Shown here: positions 22,245-35,871 of the stretch, one piece after another
Layout of the letters: each line of letters starts with the position of its first letter
Numbering within the stretch: the stretch's first letter is position 1
Assembly: GCA_016617855.1 (NCBI GenBank)
Contig: JAECUM010001737.1
Coordinates: 1 to 64,000, forward strand
Length of the DNA: 64,000 bases
Direction: 5' to 3'
DNA from: Megalonaias nervosa
Taxonomy: Eukaryota > Mollusca > Bivalvia > Unionida > Unionidae
Notes under the pieces: model-generated
What the model was told of the DNA's origin: nothing
Databases searched by the model: none
Seen by the model: only the letters and a program-made list of their open reading frames with translations
Program-made: the position numbers and the translations under genes

Positions 22245-22556
22245 ATAAATATGTCAAGGTATATATTCCATTTCATAGTGATCTGATGAAGTATATACCA
22301 AAGTGTCCGCAAGCTGCGCTATCCATATGTTGAATTTGTGACAAGTTATAAGTACAGCTGTGCTTGTCGCCTGAAATATATTTTAATGGCGTCAGATTTT
22401 GGCAGACCAAACAGTTAAAAGTATTCTGGGTTGCTACTATCTGGTTTGTTCACAATTGCGATCCAATGTATCCCAGAGCCATCAAAATATTTTTCTATAC
22501 TGGTGACGCAGGTCTCATTACGCTTAATTTTATTTTGGCAGCTTGAAGCATAAAAA
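22245..22556 (-). pseudogene. Adenain-like cysteine protease fragment of a Polinton-like element
   Basis: On the minus strand one frame reads KIKRNETCVTSIEKYFDGSG, then IHWIAIVNK and, after a stop codon, LFGLPKSDAIK. A shifted frame continues SQIQHMDSAACGHFGIYFI. This gives the conserved order of the adenovirus-type maturation protease found in Polintons: His in HW, the FGLP block, then Gln and the nucleophile Cys in CG. At least one in-frame stop (about 22409) and one frameshift (about 22365-22385) break it. In Polintons this enzyme matures capsid proteins. Here it is a fossil. Confidence 0.75.
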
Positions 22557-22911
22557 TGCGCTCTGAAATAATTGTTATTTGCAGCAGCAAAATTCCTTAA
22601 TTTCTAGTTCTGACAGCAACTCGAGTCAGACTCATACTGTTGCTTCTTGATTTGGGTCTCGTGTGCAATTTAAAATGCAATAAAAGCATGTTTGGGCAAT
22701 TCGCTGCCAGGCAACGTAGGTGTTCTCCAGTTCATACATAAATGCCCGTTCAGATACGCAACGCTTTTGTTAACGCATCTGCTCAAAATAAAGTTTCTTG
22801 CTAAATCGAGAAAGAAGGTTATCTAATTATAGATACGTAGGAGTTACTTTTGACATCCAGAGAGATAGCTTAGAAGGAATAATATTGTCCGTCGACCAGA
22901 GCAGGATCAGA

Positions 22912-23969
22912 TCACTTCAAAACAAAAGTGTGCTTGACGCCTCGGAATACAGTATTGATCTCGCGGCAAAAACTAAAAATAGAACTCAGCAGCAGCATCA
23001 TACAAACTTCATTCTGGTCATCAATCAGTGCGCGCCACATAGCACAGCCGATTTCTGGGCTGATAAAGGTATTTCGTATGGTTGTGAGAATTTCAGCTGC
23101 GGTTGTGCAAATTTCAGCTACTTTTGGTCCTGGCATAGCAGAATTAGATCTTTATTACCTTGCTTAAACTTGATACTAAATGCTGCATTATTCGTATCTT
23201 TGTACCAATTCATATTTGACGCAGAACTTCTGCTGTGATCATCGCTTATATAAAATAAATTCATAATTGTGCCAGCTTTAGACAGATAGATGCTTATGTC
23301 CTCTATTATCTATTTATTGAGCTGGTATCGCGCCGTCTTAAGTAAACTCATGGTATCGCGCCGTCTTAAGTAAACTCCAGCCGTTGTTTGCTAAAGCTGT
23401 TTGTAATTGTTGGAGAATTAGCAGGTTTAGCAGCAGTGGTATGCAAATACCCTCTAACGCCAATAAAGGATTAACTAGGAAGCAAGTGCACGTCTTCATC
23501 TCTTGTATCAATAATGTTTGTGCCAGATTTATTCATCTAATACAAATCCTTACGTACTCGTATTCTGTAGTAGTCTCATCAACAGAAGACTCACCAAAAA
23601 GCTTGAAATACTTCGATGGTAAATCTAGACAATATGATTATACCTCTATGTTACACAAAAAATTCTTTCCATATTATATACCATCATTATATTTCGCAGA
23701 TTAATCAATGATGCAGGAAGTAATCTCATATCAAACTGATTCATGATTTCTTGACCGAGCTTAGATATTATTTTCTTGGTTGTGGTTGTCATCCCGCGCT
23801 CGGCTTCTTTTGTCCGCGCAATTTCTCTCCTAGCTTCCTTAACGTCTGCAAGGGTAGGAGACATTTTCTCTATTCTCTTTCTTCCTGTTGCATTTCCTGC
23901 CGCTGAAGAGGTGCCCTTTGTAGAACTCGAAACAGCAGAGCTAAATGTTTTTGCTACGCCTGACAACAC
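22912..23969 (-). pseudogene. Coding-like segments of unknown identity beside the Polinton-like protease
   Basis: Two minus-strand frames stand out. One (23969-23646) begins with a Ser/Thr/Ala-rich stretch, then a charged helical part (ADVKEARREIARTKEAERG) and KLGQEIMNQFDMRLLPASL. The other (23136-22912) includes AEILTTIRNTF. Neither matches a family I can name. Upstream position and the same strand as the protease suggest other genes of the same element, such as structural proteins, but that is inference. A short direct repeat (GGTATCGCGCCGTCTTAAGT) occurs twice at about 23324 and 23352. Confidence 0.3.
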
Positions 23970-23999
23970 TGCAGCTTCCTACCTAATATAACTCCAAAG

Positions 24000-26425
24000 C
24001 ATTTTCTTAAAACCTTTTTGCTTCTAACTAATTCGTGTTGGCTTCATTATATGTTGCATTATTTCGTAAAATGTTACGCGCTCGTTATTTAAGTTTACGT
24101 TGTTTCTTGATTGGTCAGTAATAGACTTAGCAACTTCTGGTATACTGTGCACATTATTTACTGGATAGTAATGTTTATGCACCTTCATTTAAGGTTAACA
24201 CAGAAGGTGTATAGGGGAAGAGCGGATTAATGAAAATGCAAGTGTGCCAATGGATAATGAAGACCCGGCAAGAAAACTGTATCTTGACAAATGTAAGCAA
24301 ACGAAGAAAAGAACCATAGCAAGGATCACAAGTGTATAAAATCTAAAAATAAAAAGGATTGCGGGAAAGAGTCAGCAGAAGATGATTTTACAGAGAACTT
24401 GAATTAGACTATGATAACGTAGAAAATATACTCAAGGTGATGAATTTATCTGATAAAGAAAATGAGGAACCAGAATGATGAGGACCCTGAAAGAGAAATT
24501 ATGAAGCCTGAGGCAGAGCTAGCAACAAGAAGACGAAATTCTAGAATCTGCAATTAAGACCACAGAAGCTTAATATCAGATGATGAAACACAAACAATAT
24601 TCTTGCAGCAGCACTCTAGCACGTTGGAAGATTATCACTCGAGGACAAATTAACACTTGCAACATTTGACAGAAGAATAAAAAGTATACCAAGCAAGCTC
24701 TTTGCCGGTGCAGGCGATCCTAGTGATGAACTATTCTGTCAGATTTATTATCGTATACCTGATATGACACCATATGACGATTTTGTTAAGAAAAATTTAA
24801 ACAATCTTTACCTTTTCAAAATCATCGTGGACAACGTAGATCTATTTTGCTGAAAATGATCGAAGATGAATACATCATGGCTAATTTTAACCACAATCAC
24901 AAATACAATGCAAACGAACTGTAAGCTGATATTGATTTCATTAAAACAAAGTTTGACGTTAGAGCCGGTATGTTTAAGGATAGAACATCTGCTACAGCAA
25001 CGATACCACGAGGAAATTTGCTGGCGCTCCAGAATCTGATAAGGAACTATTGAGACTACATGAGATGCAGACGACGCAGGGGCATCACAATATGTTAAGA
25101 GACAAGGTGCCAGATCATTATTCAATTATCATTGGAAAATTAGATGAGGAATAGCCATGACTGCCGTTAGAAAGCAAGCACTTTATCTCATACAAGAGAA
25201 TCTCGAAATGACAGTAGAGGCGTGCGTAGAAAAACACGAGTGAAACATACGTTCGTCTGCAATGAACTATCTTGATTATCAGCAGCCATATGCTTAAACA
25301 TACATATGCTGCAGGCGACGTACTTCGTTGGAGTAACTATGCAAATTCAGTAGAAGCTAGCAAGAACAAAGAAAAACAATTTCATATAGCTTGGGATACC
25401 AAACCGCGACACTATAAAAAGAACTGTGACTAAAGTACTTTAGACGAGGAGTAATCTCCAAAGCCACTGCTAGATCCATCACATCCTGTGCCTGATCCCA
25501 ACGAAAACAATATCATTAATTGTGGATACTAGGTAAAAAGAGGATCTGGTTCCACAAGAGAACTCTCCTTCCTGAAGAAAACGTTGACCTTAGGAACGAG
25601 TAAGGGTGTCTTTAATGAGCCAGAGCTTACGGCAGAGCAGCTAGAGGAACTAGAAGGAGAAATGGACTTTCTTGTGGTCATACAATCATAATTATGCAAC
25701 CATGATCAGCGCCTTTACGATGCAATAATTAGAAAGATCATAATGGTTATCGTGGACTAGAAAGTAATGATGTTGAAATACATGCAGTATTCAAAATACA
25801 ACCTGAGGATGAAATACAAACAGAGGAAAATACGATCATAAAAAATTATATGCGATGAAAGATATCATAGACTTCAATTATATTAACAGCCATCTTGAAA
25901 AGAACAAAGCGAAGAACGTATTGCATATTATCGATTTTATCACATACGAACTTACTGCTTCAAGAAATCTCATAGAATTTATAAGCACAATTTCCACATA
26001 TCGAACAATCGCATATAACAATAGTCTCTTGGTATCAGAACACAAAGCAGTAGATAATATTTAAGAGCTGAGAAAGAATCAGGATACAAACCGTTTAAAC
26101 ATCTTGTACTTTAACAAAACTGTTTAAAACAGTCAACGTAAATTTTGCAAGGTCAAACTACAACGTTTTAACAAAACATCTATACTACCATCATGAAAGC
26201 ACAGATGATTATAAAATGCCAGTCAGTAGTGAGAATAAATTAAATGGGACAAAGATATCTGAAATAAAAACCATCTGAACTGGAATAATGAGTAACTCAG
26301 CAATCTACCTATACGTTACACAAACAAGCAAGAAAACGATTTATTTACAGAAATGTCTATGTTAGTCATGAAACGTAGAACGATGGATACAAATGCATTC
26401 TAACAGCGATATATGTCTTCTCAAA

Positions 26426-26466
<41 letters not shown>

Positions 26467-29400
26467 CTTACACTGTGCTTTCATAGAAGCAAAAATGGAA
26501 AGGTCACAAGAATAGTCATAGTGGAATTTAAATAAGTGTAGGGATGAATACCAGTTGTAAAATGACATTTGTTTACAATACATACATACATACATACATA
26601 CATACATACATACATACATACCTGTGTGATAATGAATTCTGTCTTACTGTAACATTTGCTATTCTGACTATTCAACTAGCTAAGTAATTAAATTCCTATC
26701 TAGTATCCAATTCAGGTTAAACAAATCCTCATTCATGTAGTGCATAACACATATTTCAACAGCATGTTGAATCCACATGAAGTGTTGAGGATTGTTTCCG
26801 TATCAGTAGTTAAGTTACTTAAATACATTAGGTTTTGCATATAGCAAACACGTATTATTATAATCTGTTAACATAATGGATATGAAATAGTTCCGTTCAC
26901 TTTGATTGTGATGACACTGTTCTGTTCATTTAATGAAATTATTGGTATCTATCTGGACGTAATAAAATTATAAAGCTATGATATTCATATATGAAACGCG
27001 AATCTATGAGACTGCAATATTCACAAATGAATACATGAGAATAGATCGTCAATCAGCAGATATAAAGTTGTCACATCACGTCGATCACAAAGCTAGCATG
27101 AAAGTATGCCGTTACACCATCCACAAACGGATAAGAAGTTGCCCTATTTCACTTTAATGGGGCGCACAAAAGAGGAATAACCCCATCTATTTTCTTTCAC
27201 CGTCTGCAGAAAGAACCGCTAGAACTTACGTCCGTGCAGATATATGTTGGAGCAGGAATCCTTGACACATCAGACGCTCGGCATGGCCAATACCAATTTT
27301 GCTGGAGACAGCTCTACAAATGAAAGATCGTTATCGTGAAGTAGACAGCTTTCTGAAAAAGCATCTGTACAATGCAGCTATACTGGAACATTAGCACTAT
27401 GCATACTCGTATACTCGTATATGGGGGAAACACAGATGAAAAGCATCAGGTCAGTGAATTCTTACAGCCGACACATTGCGCGTGCCGCAGTAAGTCGATC
27501 GACCAAATCAGTAAACTAAGTCGCTGTCGTTTGACAGAACTAGAAAATAAACCATTGGCAATGATATACGCGGCAACAGGACCCATTATTTTTTATTTCT
27601 CCATTAATACATAATACAATGGAACCTTTTGCGTTAAATTCTGCGACGAATTCTTTTCAACTTACCCTGACAAGAACAATACCTGATACAAAATGGTTTA
27701 ACAAAACTATGAAGACGAGAATATGGAAATGTTTAACTCAAAGTGAAACCCGAAAATGGTTTGACCGGATACAGTAACTCTATCGCACATACATATACAT
27801 AAAAATAAATCAAAAGTATGAATACTTTTTTCGTACATTTGGAACTCCTAAAGATAAAATATGGGAAATAGTTATAATTTCCTACTACGAAGCAATAATT
27901 TCAAAAGGATACCTTCCAGGCTTTAGCGAGGAAATATTGAATATCAGGGAATGAATTTTTTCGGCGATTCTATAGCTTGCCAGGTGGAGGACATCAAGGG
28001 ATATGGTACTGAGTGTATGTTTTAAGAACAAGCATTATCTCTGTATACGTATAAAAAGTTGATAAGATCTCGAAACCATAAAAATCAAAGGAACAATGAA
28101 TGTACTTGTTTAACTGGAAAGGATATGATGAATCGTCTACAGTTGGGAGCTAGCAGGAAACCTTCTCCGTTAGAAGAAGCTAATAAAGTACAATACACAG
28201 AGAGGGAACATTAAAACTTCGGAAAGGTCACCAGTTTCTAGAATGTGAGAAATATGGGGATAAAACTTTCCATTAGAAATTGAAGAAATTAAAATATGCA
28301 CGAGATGCGAATTTCACTCACCAAGAAGAAAAATTACAAAAATCCATTGAAAAACAAAGCTGTTAAACAAACAGTTGGTACACATGAAAAATACAATAAG
28401 GCGACTACACTGATGGCAATGTCCTAACGTCATAATAAATTGCATCGAAAAAGAAAATGAAACGAAACAACAAACAAAATATGAAGTCGATTCCAACTAC
28501 ATTTAGAAAACCTACGCAAGACTACAAGCTGATCTAAGATATATTAAAGAAACAAAAGGGTAATAAAGATAATATAGATGGTAATGCAATCACAAGGACT
28601 TTGATGCTTGTTTCAAATTTGATCCAAAAAGAAAGTAGGCAACGATTCACACAAATACTTTATCAACTATAATTTTTCAAGACAAAATCTTTACCGAGAA
28701 CAATTTTAAAGCATCCATAACACCTTCAATCCCAAAGAATTCCTACTACGTTTTCCCAAATCTGGACAAAGTAACAACCAGTACACCTTTCCAAACCAAA
28801 GTTTTATATATTCAAAGTTCGAATATTAAGTTTTTATGGAATTATCATTTGAATGTGGTTCAAATTACCCACTATTATATTTAAATCCTTACAATTGGTT
28901 TGCAACAACAATGGGATACAAATTCACTATATTGAAACTCAAGGTTTTATACGCAGTCCACTCAACATATTTGATAACTATACTCTACAATTTGACAGTA
29001 ATTATTTTATGAAAAGATACAGATCACAACGTGACATGAAACTTTGGCAGAATCCCGTAAACTAAACGCTGTGGATGACAACAGCTGGATGTGGGATTTG
29101 TTTAATGCATCTGATAGACAAAAGATTCCCAGAGTTAGTCAAATCACTACACAAAATTCATTTTTATTTGCAGGTGTGAAAACTGCTGGCTGAAGGTAAA
29201 ATACATTTACCCAATGACGATGCCTGAAAATGCCTTAAAATTAAATAACAATAGCAATGCTATGAACAGTTGTAAAATTTCACTACACCATAACTGGAAA
29301 TATATCAAGGCAAAAGACTTGATATATACTGACCAGAGCATAAAACTATACACCAAAGGTTTGGAGAGCCTACATCTGATTATGTGATAATCCTTCTAAT

Positions 29401-31960
29401 CGTAAGTATAATGATGGGGCTGGTACTGCTGTTCAATACAATGGAAGGTTGATGTTGTCAGTTTTTAAATAAATTTAACAGCAGAAAAAAGACCAACCAA
29501 CCTATTGGAAATACTTCTTTTTTCAAAATGGCAATGGTCTGAAAGATGACAATTGTTTTGAGATTAAATCAAAGTAATAGATGTAATCTCACTGTTAGGG
29601 GCTCAGGGTCAAAATCGAGCATCTATTTACAATTTTTTTGACAGTATCAGATACCATTAAAAAGCTAATGGAAGGCAAGTTTTGTAATTTGAGGACATCA
29701 AAGATGAATCACAAGTTAGATCGTCTATGCTGTTGATGGTGACGACCTCTCAATTTATCGAGTGACAAGGCGATGAAAATGGCTAGCAACACTGGATACA
29801 GCAAGAGTTAATATACATCCGAACGCTGAAAATGTGCTTGATGAATAAAATGTGTACTGTTTGTTTTATTGTTGAGAAGTTTGTGACGTTAACAACACTT
29901 TTTGCACTATTTATCACTATCAAGTCCCCTTACGAAGACAAATCAAAATAGGTACACGGTAAGGCCACACTCATCGCAAAAAATCAATTGATGGAACATA
30001 GATAACATTTAAGTATGCGTCTGATTTAATTTTTTGCCTCAGTGCTTGTAAAATTATACTCTTATTTCATCATTATCGTGTTTGTGTCTCGATTGTTCCC
30101 TTCAAGTATTTTTATTGAGCTCTTTGTTTTCGTTAACCAAAGTTTGATGTATTTTTACCCACATTGTCTCCAATAATTATCACGTCTGTTAATATCTGCT
30201 ATGTCTTTCTTTTCTTCACACTTTGAACCTTCCTTTAAACACAGTCTTTTAATATTTCAACAAATTACATTTCATATTGTTTTGAAAGGAACACTTTAAA
30301 TCATTTTGTATTTGACATTTATTCAGATTTACATTTATCTATCTTACATATTTCCTTGTAAATTAAATGGAGGGTAGACACTATAAAAAGCAATATAAAA
30401 ACAAGGCATGCAAAGAACCCGAGAAAACAACTTCAAAAAATAGAAAGATCCATATAGGGTTGAACTTGTTGGGCAGCTTGATACACGTTACAGGAATTAT
30501 ATCCTCCAACCTCCCTCCCATAAACGAAAAAAAAAAATACGAAATGAAAAGCGAGAAAGCCTAGCGTTTCAAGAAAATTATAAGGAGATCCTAAAATATC
30601 ATAGACTATGCAAATACCATCACAAGAAATTGCAATGATGTTACGTCAAAGGCGTGAAAAATGTTAAACAACTCAATCTATTATTTAACAGATGATGAGG
30701 TAGCTGTTTCAGGTACCTTATTCATTTGTCCACAATATAAAGTTCTTTCTTTAGAAGTTCTTTAATGTACTGTTGTTAAAGATGTTAGAAGTCAAACAAA
30801 GTACAGTGGCTAAATCTTAACGAAGTATAACTATCTGCAGAAGACGACAAGTTTGCCTACTTATAATCCCAAACTATCAATCTTTTTAAAGACGTTTAGG
30901 CCTGTGTTAACGTTGCTAACATTTTAAGTAATATAGTTACAGATATTGAGTAAAACAAAAATGTATAATTAACCATGTTTGCCATGAAGTATGTAAATCT
31001 GTTTTCACAGTTACGCGTAGCATATTTATAAGAAAGATGTTTAATATGTCCGAAGCCCCACCTTCAATAGCTGATGTTTAAGAAAACACAAGCAACTGCA
31101 TGGTATCACATGGACGTTAACCAGACACAATTCTTACAAGCAAATTAAAATAAACATACAATGCTAATAGATAGATAAATAAGAGAATGTCAGCGAAAGA
31201 AAATTGTCATAAACACAATTTACAATGCAACATTAATCTCTGTTCTTAATGTTTTCTATTTCACGCGCTTGAAAAGCAGTTGAAATTTATAACTGGTCCA
31301 CCATCAACGATGAATATCAAGGAAGCTGAAAATCTATTAATTCCAGTTTCATTAAGTTAGTTTACAATGGACTACCTGATAGCAAATGGACGTTTGCGGG
31401 ACAAAATATTAAGTCATTAAATTGCGTAACCAGCATCGTTAGAAAGTGCGTGAAAGTCCACACGAAAGAACAACACAAGAATGTCTGCACAAAATTAATG
31501 AGTTTAGAAATTATTTGATTAAAAAAACAAACGCTATACAAAGATGAGAAAGAAATACATAAATGAATAAAAACTTTTGAATTGGTCAGAAGTTGCTATA
31601 GAAAAAGTTTCAGCTGGTGAAAGTGTTTTAGTAGCTGGACTGTGTTAATAGGAAATTATTTCTGGTATATTATTTCCAACAACCTTTACTAGATTTTAAC
31701 ACAGCAGGATTATTTCAAAGTGGTTTATGTATAATTTGTGGCTATTGGTAAATAAAATTTAAACCGAATATTATTTATCTTGAATTTTATACCTGACATT
31801 GTACATAACCAATCAGCAAAATAAATCTAATATGTTTCGTATTAAGTGTTATTTCATATTAATAATGATGCAGTTGCTGTTCACTGTAAGAAAAAAGTGG
31901 TGGCAGTATCAGAATATGTTCCTCATAAATAAAACACAATAATAAGAACGAAACTCACAT
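24000..31960. other. Long AT-rich decayed region, probably mobile-element derived
   Basis: Roughly 8 kb without an intact gene. Plus-strand shards read like eroded coding sequence with frequent stops and frame changes. Examples are DKLTLATFDRRIKSIPSKLF then YYRIPDMTPYDDF (about 24645-24790), EPELTAEQLEELEGEMDFL (about 25615-25680), GTPKDKIWEIVIISYYEA (about 27840-27900) and YLFNWKGYDESS (28103-28138), the last resembling the start of a chromodomain. They may be further Polinton genes on the opposite strand from the polymerase. I cannot assign them. The 3' part (about 29900-31960) shows nothing recognisable. Confidence 0.35.
26429..26620. repeat. (GA)n and (CATA)n microsatellites
   Basis: GA tract at 26429-26462 and ten CATA units at 26581-26620, 118 bases apart. 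Frames through them are spurious. Confidence 0.95.
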
Positions 31961-31967
31961 GTGATTC

Positions 31968-32861
31968 TGTTACGACCATGTAGTTTAACTACTTGTGTGT
32001 TAAAATTTGAATTCTTTTTATTTCATTTTTGTATTATTGTATATTATTATGAAGATGATTATGTTCACAGGGTCTGATATTTTGAAAGAAACGTCGTGTT
32101 TATTTAGAACGTAAATATGACTCTCGGCTTTCGTAAGTTCTTTTAATAGATTGCCGGGTGGATAAACTGCCGGCATAAACGATTGGTTGCGGCCGAAGTC
32201 ATTTCTAATTATACGTGTTTACATCGTGTACTGCGATTGTTTATTGCGAAATAACCACGCGTTCTTCGTGCGTGTGCATGAAATGACGTCTTAGGTCGGT
32301 TTTTAAACACTCAGTTCCCTATGATATAGTCAGAGTCGTTCTTATACATTGAGAAGAAGGTATTATTTTTCTTGTGCTGGAAAGAGTTTGTTTATTTTTA
32401 CATCTGTAGAGCTCGAGATGTGTATTGTTATAGGTGACAGCTATAGGAGTTTATCTACTTTTAAATAATAATTTATTTTTCCCTGGAGAACTACAAAAGT
32501 GGTTTAGAACAAAGACATTCAGTGAAATTCATTCTAAATTGGAACAGTACAGTACAAATTGTGGTTCAACGTGAAATTCTGGACATTTGTGTAAAGACTT
32601 CATCTGACGTCATCATCCTCCATCTTGGAACGTCATCAAGATTCGAACCTGGATTCAGCTAAAATTATTTAGTGATAGGACTTGTATATTTTCAGTATTA
32701 GGATAAATGTTTGGATTTTCTTCATAAACCGTAAGTCCTATTTCATATTTTCACCTTTTCACCGTGTTTTCTAGGGAAATAAATTATTTTTGTTAAAACT
32801 TACAAAGCTTGTTGTCTTCACTCTTTTCTTTTGTTACTTTTGAACGAGCCGATACGTAACA
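31968..32861 (+). mobile_element. Solo LTR B (894 bp), 4-bp target duplication ATTC
   Basis: Begins TGTTACGACC and ends CGATACGTAACA, flanked by ATTC at 31964-31967 and 32862-32865. It is alignable over nearly its full length with LTR A in the opposite orientation. A GGGAAATAAATTATTT stretch lies near the 3' end. The internal retrotransposon region is absent, so the unit is a product of LTR-LTR recombination. Confidence 0.88.
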
Positions 32862-32869
32862 ATTCCAAC

Positions 32870-34950
32870 ACAATAAATGGCTACATAAGCAGCTATGACT
32901 AGAAGAGAAATAGCTAATAGCGCAGCATTTTGAAGGAAGAAACCTTTTGTTCAGTTTTTTGATCCAGCTGGAGCTGATGGAGAAACGTGAAAGGCATAAT
33001 GAAAACTTGGATGACTACGCCGATAAAAACCCGCAGAATTAAATGAAAATTGATTAGAGTCTCTTGAATTAAAGATCGAGAGAATAGAGTTTGGTAACAC
33101 AGTATCGAGACATCCTGGACGATTGTTTTTCTCCATGTGCGTCTACTCATGGCGCAGATGATATAAATTATTGCGACGTAAGTCGAAACGTCCTCAGCCG
33201 TTTCCTTCGCATGCTAGAAAAATACTTTGGTTTTATTGTCCTGTACCTTCAGCTTTATGTTAGAAAGGTTTGCTATGCACATGTTCATGACGCAAACGTC
33301 TAAGAAATTCTATATTTTTTGTTTTCTTTTATGAGAAAGTGGTAGTGGCTGATTTCAACTTGTGATGGTAACTGCGTTTCGAATGAACCAAGAGTCCCAG
33401 CTGTAGAAGTTTGGTGAACCACATATTATCGGCAAGACATAGGAGAAATTAGTATACCTGTAACTCCTAGAGACAGCTACAGACCCAAACATTTGGCTGC
33501 CTTTAGTAATTTTTCACAAGCTCTGTTGAACCTACATGATTTATCTTACGCCCATTAAATGTTATTTTGACCATTAACTAAGCCATATAACCTACAGAAA
33601 CAATCGTCAACCTTTAGTATGTAATGTAGATTTGTGACCATTTTAGAGGACTTGTTTTACAAAGTTGAAAAACAAAGCAACCTGATGCATTGGATGGCAA
33701 ATGAGACGTTACTGTGTCCTTTAGATTCGCATTGATTCCTGACTTGCATTTACTTCCCATGAATTTATGCAAACCTGTTTCCATCTAATTATTCTCTTGC
33801 ATTCGGAGATCGATTTGGTTTGAGGGGTAACTTATCTCTACAACATTTCATGCTTACTCTACAATGTATGACTGCATAACGAGAAAGAGTGGTACCAAAT
33901 TTTTAGATTCAGCGATTTCCCCTCCCGTACCCAGCAATAATAATAGAAAAACATTATGAAGAGGTCGAATCTCATTCTTAGATTTAGTAAAATTTATACG
34001 TGAAAATATCTGTATTTATTTTCATTGGACAAGTCACTGTTTTGTCTGTATTTGTGATCTCTCTTCTGCATAGCCTCATTAACTCTCACGGCTTTATCAA
34101 CTGTGACTTATTGTGGTCGATTCTTTTATCAACAGGAAGTAGTAACTTTTATTAATTTTCTTCAAAAAAGGTGAAAAGTGTCCCAAACTTCAACAGAAAT
34201 AAGCCAATTAATTCACACATTATGATTGTGAGGTAAACTTCTTGTCAAAACATCTTTATTGTGATACACGGTTGTAAGGAAGAGATAAACCTACCAGAGT
34301 AACGTAAGAGTGGATCCTAAATTTAAAGATGCCCCAACCACAACTAAATATGATAAGGTAAAATAGCTTGGCTTTACGCTGACTTAGAAAATTGATGCTG
34401 GAGTTGCCTATTTCCAACGTCCCATCTGATGGAAAATTTTCAGCTGGTATTCAGGCAACCATACGTAAAACCTGAAACAATAATGTACGATGTTTCCTAA
34501 GTTTGTACTTTCTGTTGAACCATAAATAGAGTTGCTAGACTGAATCAAGACATAACACACATTCAGGCAACAAGCATTTACAGAGATTGTATCTCTTCTG
34601 TTTCTTTCAAGACATGGATGTCACTTTTTCTAGCTATGACGGCTACGCTGGCGGTGTCATCAGCGCGTACATTTATGTTGAGGTTATTATTACAGTTTAT
34701 GGAATGTCATATATTTGCTGCATAATTTGCTATATTTAGCTGAAACTTTTGAATAATAGTAATATGACAAAAGTATGTATTCTGATATGCTTGGATTTGG
34801 TGCCTTGACTTCGTAAACAGAATATTGGTACAATTATAGTCGACGATGCTAAAGTGCCGTTTAAAAAATAAATAATTTCTAACCCCCTCTATCTCTCAAT
34901 AAAGAAAAATTAAATGGTCGGTCCCTAAGACAACAGTTATCCGGAAAAAG
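32870..34950. other. Intergenic, no gene recognised
   Basis: AT-rich sequence with short frames only. Some segments near 33400-33500 and 34320-34440 have few stops in one frame but match nothing I know. Confidence 0.45.
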
Positions 34951-34954
34951 GCGA

Positions 34955-35190
34955 GGGGCCCTGAGATAGCTGAGTGGTCAGATGCGCTGCCCTTTACAGA
35001 TCTGTGAGATCTCACCTCTGTCCATGTGGATCCAAGGTTCGGCTTGGTCACCGTGGGTATGTGAGAAAGCTTGCCAATAGCTTTCAATGTGTCGATGGTT
35101 CTTCCCGTGGTTTTCCTGGGTTCTTGCTCAACCAAATATACTACTCGCCATGAATAGCGTATTATGTACGGACAAAATGGCGTTCGTTCC
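34955..35190 (+). mobile_element. tRNA-derived SINE (copy 1)
   Basis: It starts with a tRNA-like head (GATAGCTGAGTGGTCAGATG, A-box-like, then GGATCCAAGGTTCGGC). The body is shared with the copies at 36975, 37690 and 60020: GTATGTGAGAAAGCTTGCC, GGTGGTT-type and CTGGGTTCTT blocks, and a tail near AAATGGCGTT. Boundaries are approximate. Confidence 0.65.
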
Positions 35191-35807
35191 ACAAACCTGG
35201 AGAATTTGATTTGTAGTAACTATCGTCTTGCACCAACGCACTAATGCTCTAAACCGTTCGGACATGCACTCAGAAGGGAAGAAACAATGTTGAAGTCAAG
35301 GACTCAAAGTACAATAGAACTCACTCGCTAGACGGGAGGAATTTAACCCCAGTGGAATGCACTGTATGATAAATTATCTAGATCACTATCCATATCCTTA
35401 AATTTTCTTAATTCATGGGATTTTTTTTGTTTCCTTTTCTTCGTTTTCTTACCACCTCAGGTTCAGAGATGTGTTATAGACTTGATGTTTCTTCCTGCAT
35501 ATGTTAAGAGACAAGTAATGGAAGCAACATTATTCCATGAGATGCATCTCTTGGTGAGCAGGTCTTAAACTTGTTTGCTTTGTATTTTATGGATTTGACC
35601 CTATTGCCGTTGTCCTTGTTTTATATATTGGTTTTGGGATATCTAGACTTATTGGGCACCATATATTCAGGATTGTCTTGATGCGCCGCTAAAGCACATA
35701 CACACATTTCTGTTTGTTTTTTATTCAATAAATGACCTTGTCACTGTGAACTTTGCAACATGTCTTATCACAAGGATCGTGTCATACAGGCGAATCACAA
35801 TGTAGTG

Positions 35808-35815
35808 TATATATA
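35808..35815 (+). promoter_or_regulatory. TATA box of microseminoprotein-like gene 1
   Basis: TATATATA at 35808-35815, about 57 bases before the start codon. It is preceded by CATACAGGCGAATCACA, a block conserved upstream of gene 2 (about 50364-50380), where it leads into an 84-bp (TA)n tract. Confidence 0.6.
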
Positions 35816-35871
35816 GGCATGTATATAGGATGTCTAATTACTTTTCCAGCGTTGCAGAAATCATCTCCATA

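Noticed and set aside
26581..26620. CRISPR-like short repeat array
   Set aside because: The units are contiguous CATA tetramers without spacers, a simple microsatellite.
21044..32861. Terminal inverted repeats of one giant 11.8-kb DNA transposon
   Set aside because: Each arm has its own different 4-bp target duplication (CAGC and ATTC), TG..CA-type ends and a polyadenylation signal. Two independent solo LTRs in opposite orientation explain this better.
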